From Smittium mucronatum (taxonomy: Eukaryota; Kickxellomycota; Harpellomycetes; Harpellales; Legeriomycetaceae), in the NCBI GenBank assembly GCA_001953115.1, contig LSSL01003652.1, forward strand, positions 1 to 13,711: DNA of 13,711 nucleotides. The letters run 5' to 3'. The position numbers and the translations under genes were made by a program. The notes beneath the pieces are model-generated. The model made no database searches. It was not told the DNA's origin and saw nothing but the letters and a program-made list of their open reading frames with translations. Positions 1 to 9,537 of the stretch are shown here, in pieces. Each line of letters starts with the position of its first letter. Positions within the stretch are counted from its first letter, which is position 1.

Positions 1-70
1 ATAAAATTAGGTTCCTACCCAAACGTGGGATTGATCGACATGGATTTCCTACAAATAGCTGTTAGATACT

Positions 71-88
71 GAGATCCGTCTGACTGTC
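71..88 (-). repeat. Invariant 18-bp core of the retroposon, copy A
   Basis: GAGATCCGTCTGACTGTC on the plus strand is identical in all three copies. It occurs here, at 3740-3757, and as its reverse complement at 13353-13370. It is the longest block I found without a difference between copies that otherwise diverge by 10% or more. Confidence 0.85.
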
Positions 89-252
89 TATTGCTGGACT
101 TTTGCACTAGACTATGTCTCAGCTGTGCTAAACGATCGATTCCTCCTTTTTCGAGATGTTCCTCCTCTGGAATCACTGTCCTCCGAATCGCTGTGCACTT
201 TCTCCACTACTCCCAACCAGGAATAGTACAACGATGTGTGAAATTTTGGTTT

Positions 253-274
253 AATATACTTCGAAAAGTACACT
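253..274 (-). other. TTCG-loop hairpin in retroposon copy A
   Basis: Read on the minus strand, the arms are AGTGTACTT and AAGTATATT around a TTCG loop. Nine pairs form if two G-U wobbles are allowed. In copy C the same hairpin has nine Watson-Crick pairs. The two C-to-T changes in copy A therefore keep an RNA stem paired. Confidence 0.6.
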
Positions 275-317
275 ATTAAGCCCCTAAACCACGGCAAGGT
301 ATTTCACTCTTAGGAGT

Positions 318-914
318 TCAGTTCTGACACTATTTTCATTTTTAGCCTTCAATTACATTATCTTGAAATGAAATTCCCAGAAGAAAAACTAAAATGACAC
401 CATTCGTTCTCATAAAAATAAAGTTATAAAATAAACAGTCATCATTCGTCAGATCTAATCTCTATCTTTTTTTATAAGTGGTCCATTAAAAGCAATAAAT
501 CTCTTAAAAAAAGGGCAGTAGATTTTCTAGTGTTGTCCAATTAATTATGGTTGATGGATTGATGGATTGGTTGGATCAAAATATTATTTTTGATATATCA
601 AATAAGATCGCATAAAATCTGTTTCTTGTTGGCACTAATAGATTTTTTTTCGGTATTAAGCGCCAATGCTCTGCATGGATGATTCCACATACACATAACT
701 GTTTTTTATAGGCTGTTCAGCTATCATCATATTGTTTTAAGCTATATGATTTGGCACAGCTAATTGCTGGTGGATTTTGATTTTGGCAATACTGACGTAT
801 TGCTAAGAGCAGTGGTTTAGTGTATCCAGTTTCTGTCTGCCATCAATACTTCGGTAACAGCTTTAAATTCAAACTCAGTGATACAATAGTACTTCACTCA
901 ATAAATCAGCAATT
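318..914. other. Upstream region of SRP68, no gene seen
   Basis: This is non-coding sequence between retroposon copy A and the SRP68 start. The part to about 650 is AT-rich. From about 655 to 914 the composition approaches that of the coding region, as expected for a proximal promoter and 5' leader. A T-rich stretch with TTTTTTATAG lies near 701-711, but no convincing TATA box at a standard distance can be assigned. A ten-codon open frame with its own ATG (666-698) would be an upstream ORF if transcription starts before it. An in-frame TGA at 879-881 precedes the SRP68 ATG. Confidence 0.5.
553..577. repeat. Short GATGGATT tandem repeat
   Basis: GATGGATT occurs twice in a row and is followed by a degenerate third unit (GGTTGGAT). 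It looks like a minor microsatellite in the SRP68 upstream region, with no evident function. Confidence 0.6.
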
Positions 915-2888
915 ATGGATTCTTCCAAGCTAAATTTTAATGTTCTAGATCTGGTTTCCAACACCAGAGCATCTGAAGGTTACGACGTCAAAAATTACGA
1001 AAAATATTTAAACGTTATAGCTAACATTTTAAAGAGGTACCGCAGTATCTTGGGATTGGTGAAAAAATCTTCAAAACCTCCGAAATCTAAAAAAAACAAA
1101 AATAAATCAAAAACTAGCGATGCACCTTTGACCGAGTATGAAATTCTTTGTTGTAGAGTTCAGTATTATATTTACGAAGTAGAAAAAGCCCATACCAAAG
1201 CTAAGCTATTAGAAGAGCTTTATGCTAAAACTGAAGAGCCGCGTCAGAGATATCATATGATTCGAAGACTCTCAAAATCTTTAAAATCCGGAGTTTCTCT
1301 AATATCCATTTTTGATTCATTTTCTGATCCGTTAAATCTTCTCTTGGCTGCAATTTATATAGCTGAAATTGAGGCTGAAATCTATTTTAAACAAGAAGAA
1401 TACCACAAGGCTCTTTATTTGTTTAGTTTTAACAGATATATATCTTCTTCTCTTAAGGACTCCACTTTACTTTCCTTCAATCAGATTTCCGCTTTGAGTA
1501 ACCATTTCAGCGAGAACGATCCTTTCATTCGTTTCTCCGCATACAATCTCGGCATTGAAGGAGCTCGTTCACTTGCCTTACCTGATCTTTGTCAAAATTT
1601 TCTCAAAAACTCAAAATCTAAATTTGAATTTAAATTTGGATCTCCTGATTATTTCTCCAATATTTTACAGTCATTGTTGACTGGTAGTACTGTCGAAATC
1701 GAGGTCGAGAAATCCACAGATTCTAAATCTCCATACCAAAACCTAAAGATTGTCGGACCTGAATTGTCTACTGCACAGCTATTATTCTTGGATTCAAAAC
1801 AAAGAAATTCTCACTCCACATCATCTTTAAATAATCTTTTAATATCGGTTAGTTCCAAATACACACCGATCTCTGTTTTTTCATCCAGTAATTCATCTAT
1901 TGGTGATATTAATGAGCTTTTTGACCCTGTTATCGATTCTTGGAGACAAACTCTTATTGAAATAAATTCTTCTAGGAGCGAATTCAAACCGTTGGTGTCT
2001 AAATACGCCCAGTTTGTTGTCAACAATCTTTTTTCTCTTAAAAATTTCTTTCTCGAAAGATGCATCCAGTCTACAAATATTGATTCTAAAGATTCCATCT
2101 CTGACGATTGGTTTCAGTTGAATAAAGAATTCCTAAATAAGGTCACAAATAAACTTGTCAGCAGATTCTCTGAACTCAAATTAGACACTACTAACAACAA
2201 AATTACTGATATAAAAAATGTATCTGAATTGTCTCAGCTGTCTATACTCTTCGATAATATTTCATACCATTCTAATTTATGCCTAATGGATTTACAAAAA
2301 GACTCTTTTCCCTTTGAACACTCTATTGCCGAATTCAACCATCTATACTTTTCCTCGGCCAGAGATCTATCATCCTCTATGCAACTCTTATCAAATTCAA
2401 ATAGCACCAAAACCTTTAGTCAAGTCTTGAATTCCCTTTCTCTTGCAAAAGAAAACATCATAAAATCTCAAATCATCTTTGAGCAATTGGAAGCAGACAG
2501 TAATTATAAACCATCAAGTTCTATTCAAAGCTTTATTTTTCGATCGAGCTGCACTTATCTTCCTCAGATATCCTCAGCTATTATCGAACTCTTCAATTTA
2601 GTTAAATTATTCAACTCCTCTCTATCCATTGCCCATTCTGCTATAGATTTTCCTTCCGCAATCTCGAAAGATCTAAAATATTCAACTCAACCTCTGATTT
2701 CCAAACCAATATTTTACGATTTGGCTTCGGACTTTATCGACTTTGACATGGCCTCATTAACCAAAAAGGCAAATATCTCTCAAAGTTCGTCTTCCAAGTT
2801 AAAAAACAATGCCCCTAGTGGCCAGTCTTCCGAAGCAAATAGTTCCACATTATCAAGCATTTTCAGCTCATTCTTGGGTAGGAAATGA
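915..2888 (+). CDS. SRP68: Signal recognition particle subunit SRP68
   Basis: This is the 68-kDa subunit of the eukaryotic signal recognition particle. In the family it pairs with SRP72 and binds the S domain of SRP RNA, supporting elongation control and targeting of ribosomes with emerging signal sequences to the ER. Recognition is from family memory. An N-terminal helical RNA-binding region (about residues 8-230) carries a tyrosine- and arginine-rich start, a lysine-rich stretch (50-66), EPRQRYHMIRRLSKSLK (108-124), a TPR-like segment ending in EEYHKALYLF (161-170), and DPFIRFSAYNLG (202-213). The middle is serine-rich and poorly conserved. The C-terminus has KPIFYDLA (597-604), the segment that in the family engages SRP72, then a Ser-rich linker and a final IFSSFLGRK. 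The length of 657 residues fits known homologues (about 600-630). The start is the first ATG after an in-frame TGA at 879-881, with A at -3 and G at +4. There is no intron. Flanking DNA is much more AT-rich. Confidence 0.93.
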   Translation: MDSSKLNFNVLDLVSNTRASEGYDVKNYEKYLNVIANILKRYRSILGLVKKSSKPPKSKKNKNKSKTSDAPLTEYEILCCRVQYYIYEVEKAHTKAKLLEELYAKTEEPRQRYHMIRRLSKSLKSGVSLISIFDSFSDPLNLLLAAIYIAEIEAEIYFKQEEYHKALYLFSFNRYISSSLKDSTLLSFNQISALSNHFSENDPFIRFSAYNLGIEGARSLALPDLCQNFLKNSKSKFEFKFGSPDYFSNILQSLLTGSTVEIEVEKSTDSKSPYQNLKIVGPELSTAQLLFLDSKQRNSHSTSSLNNLLISVSSKYTPISVFSSSNSSIGDINELFDPVIDSWRQTLIEINSSRSEFKPLVSKYAQFVVNNLFSLKNFFLERCIQSTNIDSKDSISDDWFQLNKEFLNKVTNKLVSRFSELKLDTTNNKITDIKNVSELSQLSILFDNISYHSNLCLMDLQKDSFPFEHSIAEFNHLYFSSARDLSSSMQLLSNSNSTKTFSQVLNSLSLAKENIIKSQIIFEQLEADSNYKPSSSIQSFIFRSSCTYLPQISSAIIELFNLVKLFNSSLSIAHSAIDFPSAISKDLKYSTQPLISKPIFYDLASDFIDFDMASLTKKANISQSSSSKLKNNAPSGQSSEANSSTLSSIFSSFLGRK

Positions 2889-3345
2889 GATCTTGATATT
2901 TTCAAATTTTATTTATCCAACTTTTAGTCTTTTTTATGATTATTTGAATTTTTCACTTTTTTTATTATTATATCTGCCAAAAACTTAGTTTTTTATAAAT
3001 CTAAAAATCCCACAACCTCAAATAGACCGTCTTCATGAGTTAAATCTTCAAAATCTTTTTTTTTTCTTATTCAAACAATCAATATGACATTCTTTTCATC
3101 CTATAAAAGGTATCGTACTACTTGAGGAGTTGCAAGGCTATACTAAGAGTACTCAAGAATTAACACCGATTTACCATTATACTATAAGAGAGTTTCGCGA
3201 AGGAATTTTTCAATTGATTAAATGTATCATGTTCCAGTGTATTAAGAAAATAGGATTTATGTTATTTCCTATGTTGGTTAAATCTCGCATTATTTTAGAA
3301 AAATCTACTGTACTTTTTTATCGAAACTAGAAATAGTTTTTGTGA
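2889..3345. other. SRP68 downstream intergenic region
   Basis: The stop codon is followed by T-rich tracts (about 2900-3065), a typical fungal 3' UTR and terminator composition, but no cleavage signal can be fixed. From about 3100 to 3330 the sequence is less AT-rich than its surroundings and holds the doubtful open frame listed separately. A TATA-like TATAAAAG sits at 3102-3109. Confidence 0.45.
3088..3330 (+). pseudogene. Doubtful small open frame or gene remnant
   Basis: The frame is open from 3088 (after TGA at 3085-3087) to a TAG at 3328-3330. It has no ATG near its start; TTG at 3130 is the only early alternative. A second frame begins with ATG at 3084 and stops after 13 codons. A short intron from GTATCG at 3110 could join the two, but the possible acceptors give introns of only 40-48 nt and none is convincing. 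The readable peptide contains YHYTIREFREGIFQLIK. It faintly recalls the Tyr/Arg-Phe-Arg pattern of small LYR-motif mitochondrial proteins, too weakly for a call. GC is higher than in the adjoining T-rich DNA. It may equally be a chance frame. Confidence 0.2.
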
Positions 3346-3357
3346 AAATTGCCTCCA
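3346..3357. repeat. Target-site duplication, left copy
   Basis: AAATTGCCTCCA is repeated exactly at 3988-3999. The two copies immediately flank retroposon copy B. A 12-bp duplication is in the range made by target-primed reverse transcription and longer than the 4-6 bp typical of LTR elements. Confidence 0.88.
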
Positions 3358-3365
3358 TTTTTTTT
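3358..3365 (-). other. A tail of retroposon copy B
   Basis: Eight T on the plus strand lie directly between the left target-site duplication and the element body. On the element's own strand this is a terminal run of eight A, preceded by ACAG. Confidence 0.8.
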
Positions 3366-3535
3366 CTGTTTTATGGAATTTTGTTGTAAGATAAATTACC
3401 TAATATATGCACTAAAAAACATCAAGAAAAGAAAAAGATGTGTAGAAAAGACGATTATCCTAAATACATTAAGCTCCTTTGTGGGCTACTGGCTGCGATC
3501 CTACGGGAAAGGGATGAAATTTACCAACCGAAAGA

Positions 3536-3545
3536 CCCCCCCCCC
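3536..3545 (-). repeat. G-tract (ten G) inside retroposon copy B
   Basis: Ten C on the plus strand correspond to G10 on the element strand. The matching tract in copy C is G7 at 13567-13573, so the homopolymer length varies while its flanks (TGCCA and TCTTTCGG) are kept. Confidence 0.8.
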
Positions 3546-3739
3546 TGGCATTCCTTTAAGTGGATGTATGACTGAGTTTACATGCAGTCAAGAATTAAGC
3601 TATTTGCCAACGAGCAATATTTCATTGAAGTATTGAGCTCCTAGTTTGAGCCTACTTCTAACAGGATTAGTAAAATTAGAACCCTAACCAAATGTGGGTT
3701 TGATCGACATGGCTTTACTAAAAATAGCTGTTAGACGCT

Positions 3740-3757
3740 GAGATCCGTCTGACTGTC
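3740..3757 (-). repeat. Invariant 18-bp core of the retroposon, copy B
   Basis: It has the same 18 bases as 71-88 and the reverse complement of 13353-13370, even though copy B is the most diverged of the three. Confidence 0.85.
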
Positions 3758-3921
3758 TAAAGCTTGACTTGCGCGCTAGACGATGTCCCAGTTGTGCTAA
3801 AAGATCGGCTTCTTCTGTTTCGAGGTGGTTTCCCTCTGTAATCGTTGCACCACAATCTCTGTACGCTGTTTCTATTTTTCCAAACCAAGAATAGTGAAAG
3901 CTGTGTGAACTTTTATTATAA

Positions 3922-3939
3922 TGTACTTCGAAAAGTACA
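3922..3939 (-). other. TTCG-loop hairpin in retroposon copy B
   Basis: Seven-base arms TGTACTT and AAGTACA enclose TTCG on the element strand. The stem is two pairs shorter than in copies A and C, but the loop and the closing pairs are unchanged. Confidence 0.6.
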
Positions 3940-3987
3940 ACAATTAATCTCCTAAATAACAATATGGTATTTCGTTCTTAGGAGTGG

Positions 3988-3999
3988 AAATTGCCTCCA
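3988..3999. repeat. Target-site duplication, right copy
   Basis: This is an exact repeat of 3346-3357 at the element's 5' boundary. Removing the element and one duplicate restores a plausible empty site joining about 3345 to 4000. Confidence 0.88.
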
Positions 4000-4115
4000 A
4001 GTTAACCGGTTTAATGAAGAGCCAATAAAAAAAAATCCTTGCTGCTTCTGAGTAATTTCACAGTCCCAGGATACGATTCTTTATTTAAAAGGTTTAATTC
4101 ACGGGGGGTCATTAA
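4000..4115. other. Moderate-GC flank before the AT-rich block
   Basis: Composition resembles the SRP68 side of the window rather than the DNA to its right. It contains an AACCGGTT palindrome (4004-4011), an AATAAA (4024-4029) that could serve as a polyadenylation signal, and a G6 run (4103-4108). No coding frame is evident. Confidence 0.4.
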
Positions 4116-4338
4116 ATTTTAACGTTTTATAATTGAAAAATCCAACTTTATATACTTTGATTGAAAGATATGAGTTTAATTCCCATCCCAAAAGAAGTTT
4201 ATTATGCTTGTAAATACATAAAAATTAGAGATTTACAATAATTAATATTTAACTATCCACATTTAATTATTATTATTTTGTTAAATCAAACGGACTTCTA
4301 ACTAATTCCAGCCTTAATTTAATTAACAGCTCTTAGTA

Positions 4339-4357
4339 ATTATTATTATTATTATTT
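4339..4357. repeat. ATT microsatellite
   Basis: Six consecutive ATT-type units. It is a simple-sequence repeat within AT-rich DNA. Confidence 0.7.
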
Positions 4358-5764
4358 AAGTGTGTTATAATATATGGAATATTTCTTCAATTTATATTTT
4401 TTTAATTGGATCTTTGAGAGATTTGATTAATAAGCATATACTTATATTAAAGATTTGAAAGCTATTTGAAATAGATGATTTTTTTGTGTATTTCAAAATA
4501 ATGTTGCTAATTTATTTTTCCTTTATAACCAATACTTTATTAAATTCGATAAAACTTTCTATAATAAACCCTCAATTTTGCCAGAACTTTCAATCTCAAA
4601 GTTCTTTTTCTAAAAAAATTAAGACATAATAAATTATATTAAAAGATAGTAAAAAGAACTAAAACTAAAATTACAAAAATCTTTATTTAATTCTTTATTT
4701 ATAATATGACAATGCCCAAGATGTGATATTTTTAACCATCTTCGTCTATAATTTATAAACTAATAATTTTAAAAAATAAAATAAAAGCTTTATTCCTTGA
4801 AAATAAATAATTCAAAACCAAAATCTACTGAATTTTTTATTTAAAAAACCATCTTAGATATTGATGAGTATGAAAATACAAATAATAGAATTAATGCTAA
4901 ATAATATAGAAAAAAAAATTCCATCCTTATATTATTTTAGAAAAATTATCCTAAAAATGATTCGAAATTTTCAAAAAATGGCTTCCGGGTGATATCCAGA
5001 GGTTATATTTAGTTATCATTAAAATAGAATATCAAAAAATGGATTAAAAAAATATATAGCCGATGTTTTAATAAGTTTTCTAAAATATATAACAACCCTT
5101 TAGTAAATATACTTTGGTATGAAATTGTAGTTTGTTATAATATTTATACTAATGAATAGTTGGTATGAAATTTTTTTTGTATTCTACTATAAACTATTAT
5201 ATTAAAAATATGTGTAAAAATAACGTCTATTACTTATTATTTTGATAAAAAATATGATTTTTTCTATTCTATCATTAAATAACGTCAATTTTACGTTTAC
5301 TTGTATTATATATAGATTTATGGTTTTAATATTACAATAGAAAGTCAACTCAAATTTTTGCATAAAAGTTAAAATTGTAATAAATAATATTTCAATAATA
5401 TTCAACGTATTTTTTTAAATATATATTTCCATTATCTGATACTAAATTTATATTTATAAACTATTTAATTTTAACGATAGAAATAATTACATAGTTCAGT
5501 ATAATCTGATGTGTGATAGTTTCGAAAATCAATAAATAGAATATATTTTCACAAAATTTTATAAATTTTATTTATTTGTTGTATTTCGTTTGTATCCTAT
5601 TTTTTTTATATATTTTTTTAATGATTTTGATATTTTCTTGGTTTTTATGATACTATTTGATTACTATCTATTTTTCATATGGTTAAATTTCAACTCGATG
5701 GATTTATTTGGCAAATATAATATTCATAAAAATTTGATTGAGTAACATCAATTCCAATTAATTA

Positions 5765-5875
5765 TGAAGTCGAAACAGGTCAAAGTGGTATTTTTTGCAC
5801 TAGTGGGAAATTCTATCTTAAACCAACGCTCTCCAGGTATGGAGCTGCTAAAGAGGCAGAGGGGAGTTGGGTATA
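5765..5875 (-). other. GC-rich patch with tRNA-like traces
   Basis: On the minus strand the order TTTAGC, AGCTC...GAGAGCG, GTTGGTTTAAGAT resembles the D arm and anticodon loop of a tRNA. GCTC and GAGC could form a D stem, and TTAAGAT would be an anticodon loop. About 80 bases on, GTTTCGACTTC resembles a B box or T loop. The expected anticodon stem does not pair, the spacing is too long, and no acceptor stem is found. This is not a working tRNA gene. It could be a relic of a tRNA gene or of a tRNA-headed SINE, or chance. The patch also holds CTCCA/TGGAG around GGTA on the plus strand. Confidence 0.3.
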
Positions 5876-8800
5876 AATTTTTTTGGAAATTTTTTCACTT
5901 TTTTTAATTTTTTTAAATTAGTTTTTCTAACTATTTATTAATTTTAAAAGAAAGTTTCCAAAAAAATTAAAAAAAAATGGTGAGAAATTCTGATAACGAA
6001 AGTTTCTTTTTTGCATCATTAAGCCTATATGTTTTTATATTTTATCCCATGGCACTCAGATTTTTTCGCAAAGTTATAGAAATAAATATAGTTTAAATTT
6101 TTGAAAAAAAAATCAGTAAATTGATCTATTGAAACAATAAAATTATTCTAAAACTTAAAATTAGCATCAATATACCATATTTGATATTATATAATGCATA
6201 TAGTTGATAATTTAACTAAGTAACTCGATCAAATCAAAACTTGTATATTTTTTAAATTTGAAAGAATAATTAACTTATAATCGAGGATAATAGTTTTTAT
6301 TAATATGAATAATCTGAGACTTTATTACAATTTAGTGAATGATAAATCAAATAAAAGTGCTTTTCGATATATAAAAAAGCATATTTTTTAAATGAAGACT
6401 AATTTCTTATATAAAAGTAAGTAAATATCTTTTTTTTTTAATAAATTGCCGTTAAACTGTGATAAAATGAAATTTTTTGATCTCAATTATTAATTATATA
6501 TCCAATTTTTATTAATAATCTTTTTTTCTATATGTTGTTTTAACATTATCTTTGGTGGTAATAAACAGTAACTTTTTACTTCAAATTGAAAGAAATTAAT
6601 GATGAAAAGCATAGATATTTCTAATATTTACTACGCATAAAATTTGAAACTATAATTGCACAATTCTTGATTCTGAATAAAAATTATACATATCATATTT
6701 TGAAATCACAGTTATATTTTTTGCTGCTTATATTATTTTAAATTTTGTTTTTTTCAGCGGTAAATAAATTTTAGCCTTGGTTATTATAGTAGATCCAAAC
6801 ATCCTAGTAACTTTCTGCAAAAAAAATAATATTTAAGCTTGTTTGATTTTTAAAATATTGTCGATACCACATATTTCGAGAATTGTTATAAGAAGTTTAC
6901 TAAGCCGAAAACACTAATTTTATTATCATAAGTTTTAAAATGCGGAATATGATTTTATTAATCTATTCAATTAAAACTAGAGGGGTTTTATATCAGGAAT
7001 ATTCCAAATTTCATAATGGTGTAATACAAAAGTAAAGACTGTAATAAATTTAAAAAAATCCTAGCACTGTGACATAATGAGATTATTTAAAAAAATAAAT
7101 ATTTCCCTAAACCAATTTCTTAGAAAAATAACCCATGGAGAACTGAAAATATAATTTTCTTTAATAATAGGAAAAAAATATTTACATTTATTTCTATTAA
7201 TAGAGATATATTGAATATAAATATATTAGTTCATATTTTTTATCCAATATAAAAATATATAAATAATGAAAGATAAAAATCACTTAGGATCAAATTTACC
7301 AAATAAAAAAAAGATCAAAACCAAATAAATATAAATATAATAATAAATTAATTTATTATATACATATATTCTGAAAAAAATTACTGATATTCAGGCTTTT
7401 GGAATCAAATTTTGAATTCTGAGAGTTCAGTTATTTTTTGGTGGTTTTAATTTTAATTTTAATTATATATATATATTTGTAGTAAAATCTTTTATTAACC
7501 GAAAAAATATGTTATTATTGTTGAAATCGTGATTTATTATTATTTTCACATTCTCCAAATAATTATATTATTTTTCTTTTTAAAGGTCGGTAGATCTATT
7601 TCTTTTATTGATTTTTGCTTATCAAAAAAAAAATTAGGAAAGATTAGAAATTTTATTAAATAGATAAATATTAGAATGAAAAATCGTCTATTTGAAAAGT
7701 ATGGATTTAATTCAATTGCAATCACAGAAAGTACTCAGTCCAGTATAAATAAAAGAAGAGAATAATATATATTGCATTTTTTCTTTAATTATTAGATATC
7801 TAGAAAATCTATTTCAAAATCCCAATAAAAATGAAAATCAATTTTATTACATAAACTATTTATTAAAAGTTATTTTATGACATAATTATAATATTTACAC
7901 ATCATTTATACGAAAAAAATGCCACTTTGAAATAATATTTTTTAATTAAAAATTTAGTATATTTATTTGGATAATAATATAAAATTTTAATCATTTTTGT
8001 GTATTATAACTTATAGATAAATATAATGATATTAAATAATAGTTAAAATTATTTGGCACAAATAAATTTTCAACTTAACATAAAAATATGTTATGTATGC
8101 ATTTCTCGATTAAGTATTTTATAAAAAGGATTATTTTTTTATTAATGTTTTTTTTTTCATTTAAAGTTTTTATGCAAAATTTAATGTAGAAAAAAAAATT
8201 ACTATACGAAATTTGTAGCTATTTCGAAAATTTTACTCAATAATAACTATGAAATAATTATTTATCTCTAGAAAAAAATAAGTTGATAATTAACACGCCA
8301 ATAAAATACGTATTTTTGCCTAGTTTTTATTGAAATATGGTTTTTTATGAACTTTCTACTTTTTCTCTAAAACATTATAATATATTTTTAAAATTAAATG
8401 ATTTTTTGTAAAGCATATTCTAATGTTAATTGGATACAAAAATTATTTTTATAATACGCGTCTCTTATCTTAAAAACCCGTACACCTTTCAACCCAATGA
8501 ACTCACATGGACTGATTCATTAAATAAATAATATTTATTTCCCTCTCAAAAACTCCATCAATATAGTTCGAATATTATTACTTTTTATATTGAGCTATTC
8601 TTTTTTTCAAGTCAAAATTTTTTAAATTTTTTTTCAAATCTTTTTTTAATCATCAAAAGTATTAAAAATATAAGAGTGATTTATAGCAATATTTTTCATG
8701 GCTATGAAGGAATTAATCAATAAAATTTTAAAATTTTAAATATTCTGGTTAGATTTTAAACTCTTTTAAAATTATTACAAATTTAATTCAGTATGAATAA

Positions 8801-9491
8801 GACAAAATAAGATATATAATATTATCGAGAAGAGATAAAAAAATTATTAGTTGTTGTAAATATATATATAGAATATTTTCTTCAGAATCACAATTTTTAG
8901 GATATTTATCTTTTACAATTGAAATTGCAAACCTTATTTGATAATTTTTAGAAGATTAATAAAAAATGTAGCCATATTTTTTACACTAGGTCTAATATTT
9001 TTTAAATCCAAGTCTCATTTATTTAAATAAAATATGTATTTATTTTGAAGGATTATTATTGAAACCTAGATAAATTTCAGATTTTATGAATAGAAAAATA
9101 TCCTTTATTAATACTAGTTAGGTACAAAGAGAATTTGCTTAATGTGAGGTTTTAAAGACTTTTTGCGAAATCGCTAAGTATAACAGCTCTTATAAGCTTG
9201 TAAATTGGAGTAGAAAGAAAGCGGAATAATAAACAGATTCCCTTACGGCAACTTGGTATTTCAAGAAATTGGAAATTTATTTTATTAATATAAGGATAAA
9301 ATTTTACCAGAAGGGATTAATTTTATCTAAGCAACCCCATTAAAAAAATATACAAAAGTATTTTTCTCTCTGACCCGCAAAATTAATAGTTTAAAATTTC
9401 AGAATTTAAAACGTATTAAGAAAAAAATATCAATTTTAAATTGATTGCACTTAAAAAGGGAATTAATTTTCTACACTTTTCATAAAGCAAT

Positions 9492-9537
9492 ACTCAAGTC
9501 ATCATGGATACATAACCGACTCAAGTAAGAATGGATA
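9492..9537 (+). repeat. Imperfect 27-bp direct repeat
   Basis: ACTCAAGTCATCATGGATA (9492-9510) recurs 27 bases later as ACTCAAGTAAGAATGGATA (9519-9537), with three differences in 19. It lies in one of the few GC-richer patches of the AT block. Confidence 0.6.

Larger units (their letters stand above)
1..317 (-). mobile_element. SINE-like retroposon, copy A (3' part cut off by window edge)
   Basis: This segment is the reverse complement of the first part of the copy at the right end of the window. Position 1 pairs with 13440 and position 297 with 13144, with no indels. My hand alignment counts about 30 mismatches in 297 positions, so identity is near 89%. It also matches the copy at 3358-3987, with more divergence and several indels. 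The element's 5' end lies near 315-317, just after the TTAGGAG at 310-316, where similarity to the other copies stops. The rest of the element would lie left of position 1. Shared landmarks are the hairpin at 253-274, an A-box-like sequence at 281-291 and the invariant core at 71-88. The 61-codon frame readable on the minus strand (112-297) is not shared in frame by copy B and differs from copy C mostly by amino-acid-changing substitutions. I therefore treat the repeat as non-coding. Confidence 0.82.
3358..3987 (-). mobile_element. SINE-like retroposon, copy B (complete, about 630 bp)
   Basis: This is the only copy seen end to end. Read on the minus strand it starts with CCACTCC at 3987, carries the TTCG-loop hairpin, the invariant core and a run of ten G, and ends in an eight-A tail (T run 3358-3365). 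Perfect 12-bp direct repeats flank it at 3346-3357 and 3988-3999. Its 3' half aligns with copy C through about 13711, for example the conserved CTTTCGGTTGGTAAATT next to the G tract. An A tail plus target-site duplication is the mark of retroposition by a LINE-encoded machinery. A common 5' end in three copies argues against random 5' truncation of a long LINE. A 92-codon minus-strand frame (3684-3962) exists, but it is shifted relative to copies A and C by several single-base indels. No reverse transcriptase, LTR or terminal inverted repeat is present. I do not recognise the family. Confidence 0.85.

Noticed and set aside
1811..2098. 95-codon antisense frame within SRP68
   Set aside because: It is a shadow of a well-supported gene on the opposite strand, with no independent support.
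3349..3636. 95-codon plus-strand frame across the retroposon A tail and body
   Set aside because: It begins inside the target-site duplication and reads the poly-T run and C10 tract of an inserted element antisense to that element.
3684..3962. 92-codon minus-strand frame in retroposon copy B
   Set aside because: Only part of it is in register with the frames of copies A and C, because of several single-base indels, so there is no shared protein.
3358..3987. Solo LTR of an LTR retrotransposon
   Set aside because: There are no TG...CA termini, and the flanking duplication is 12 bp rather than the usual 4-6 bp. A terminal A run sits at one end only.
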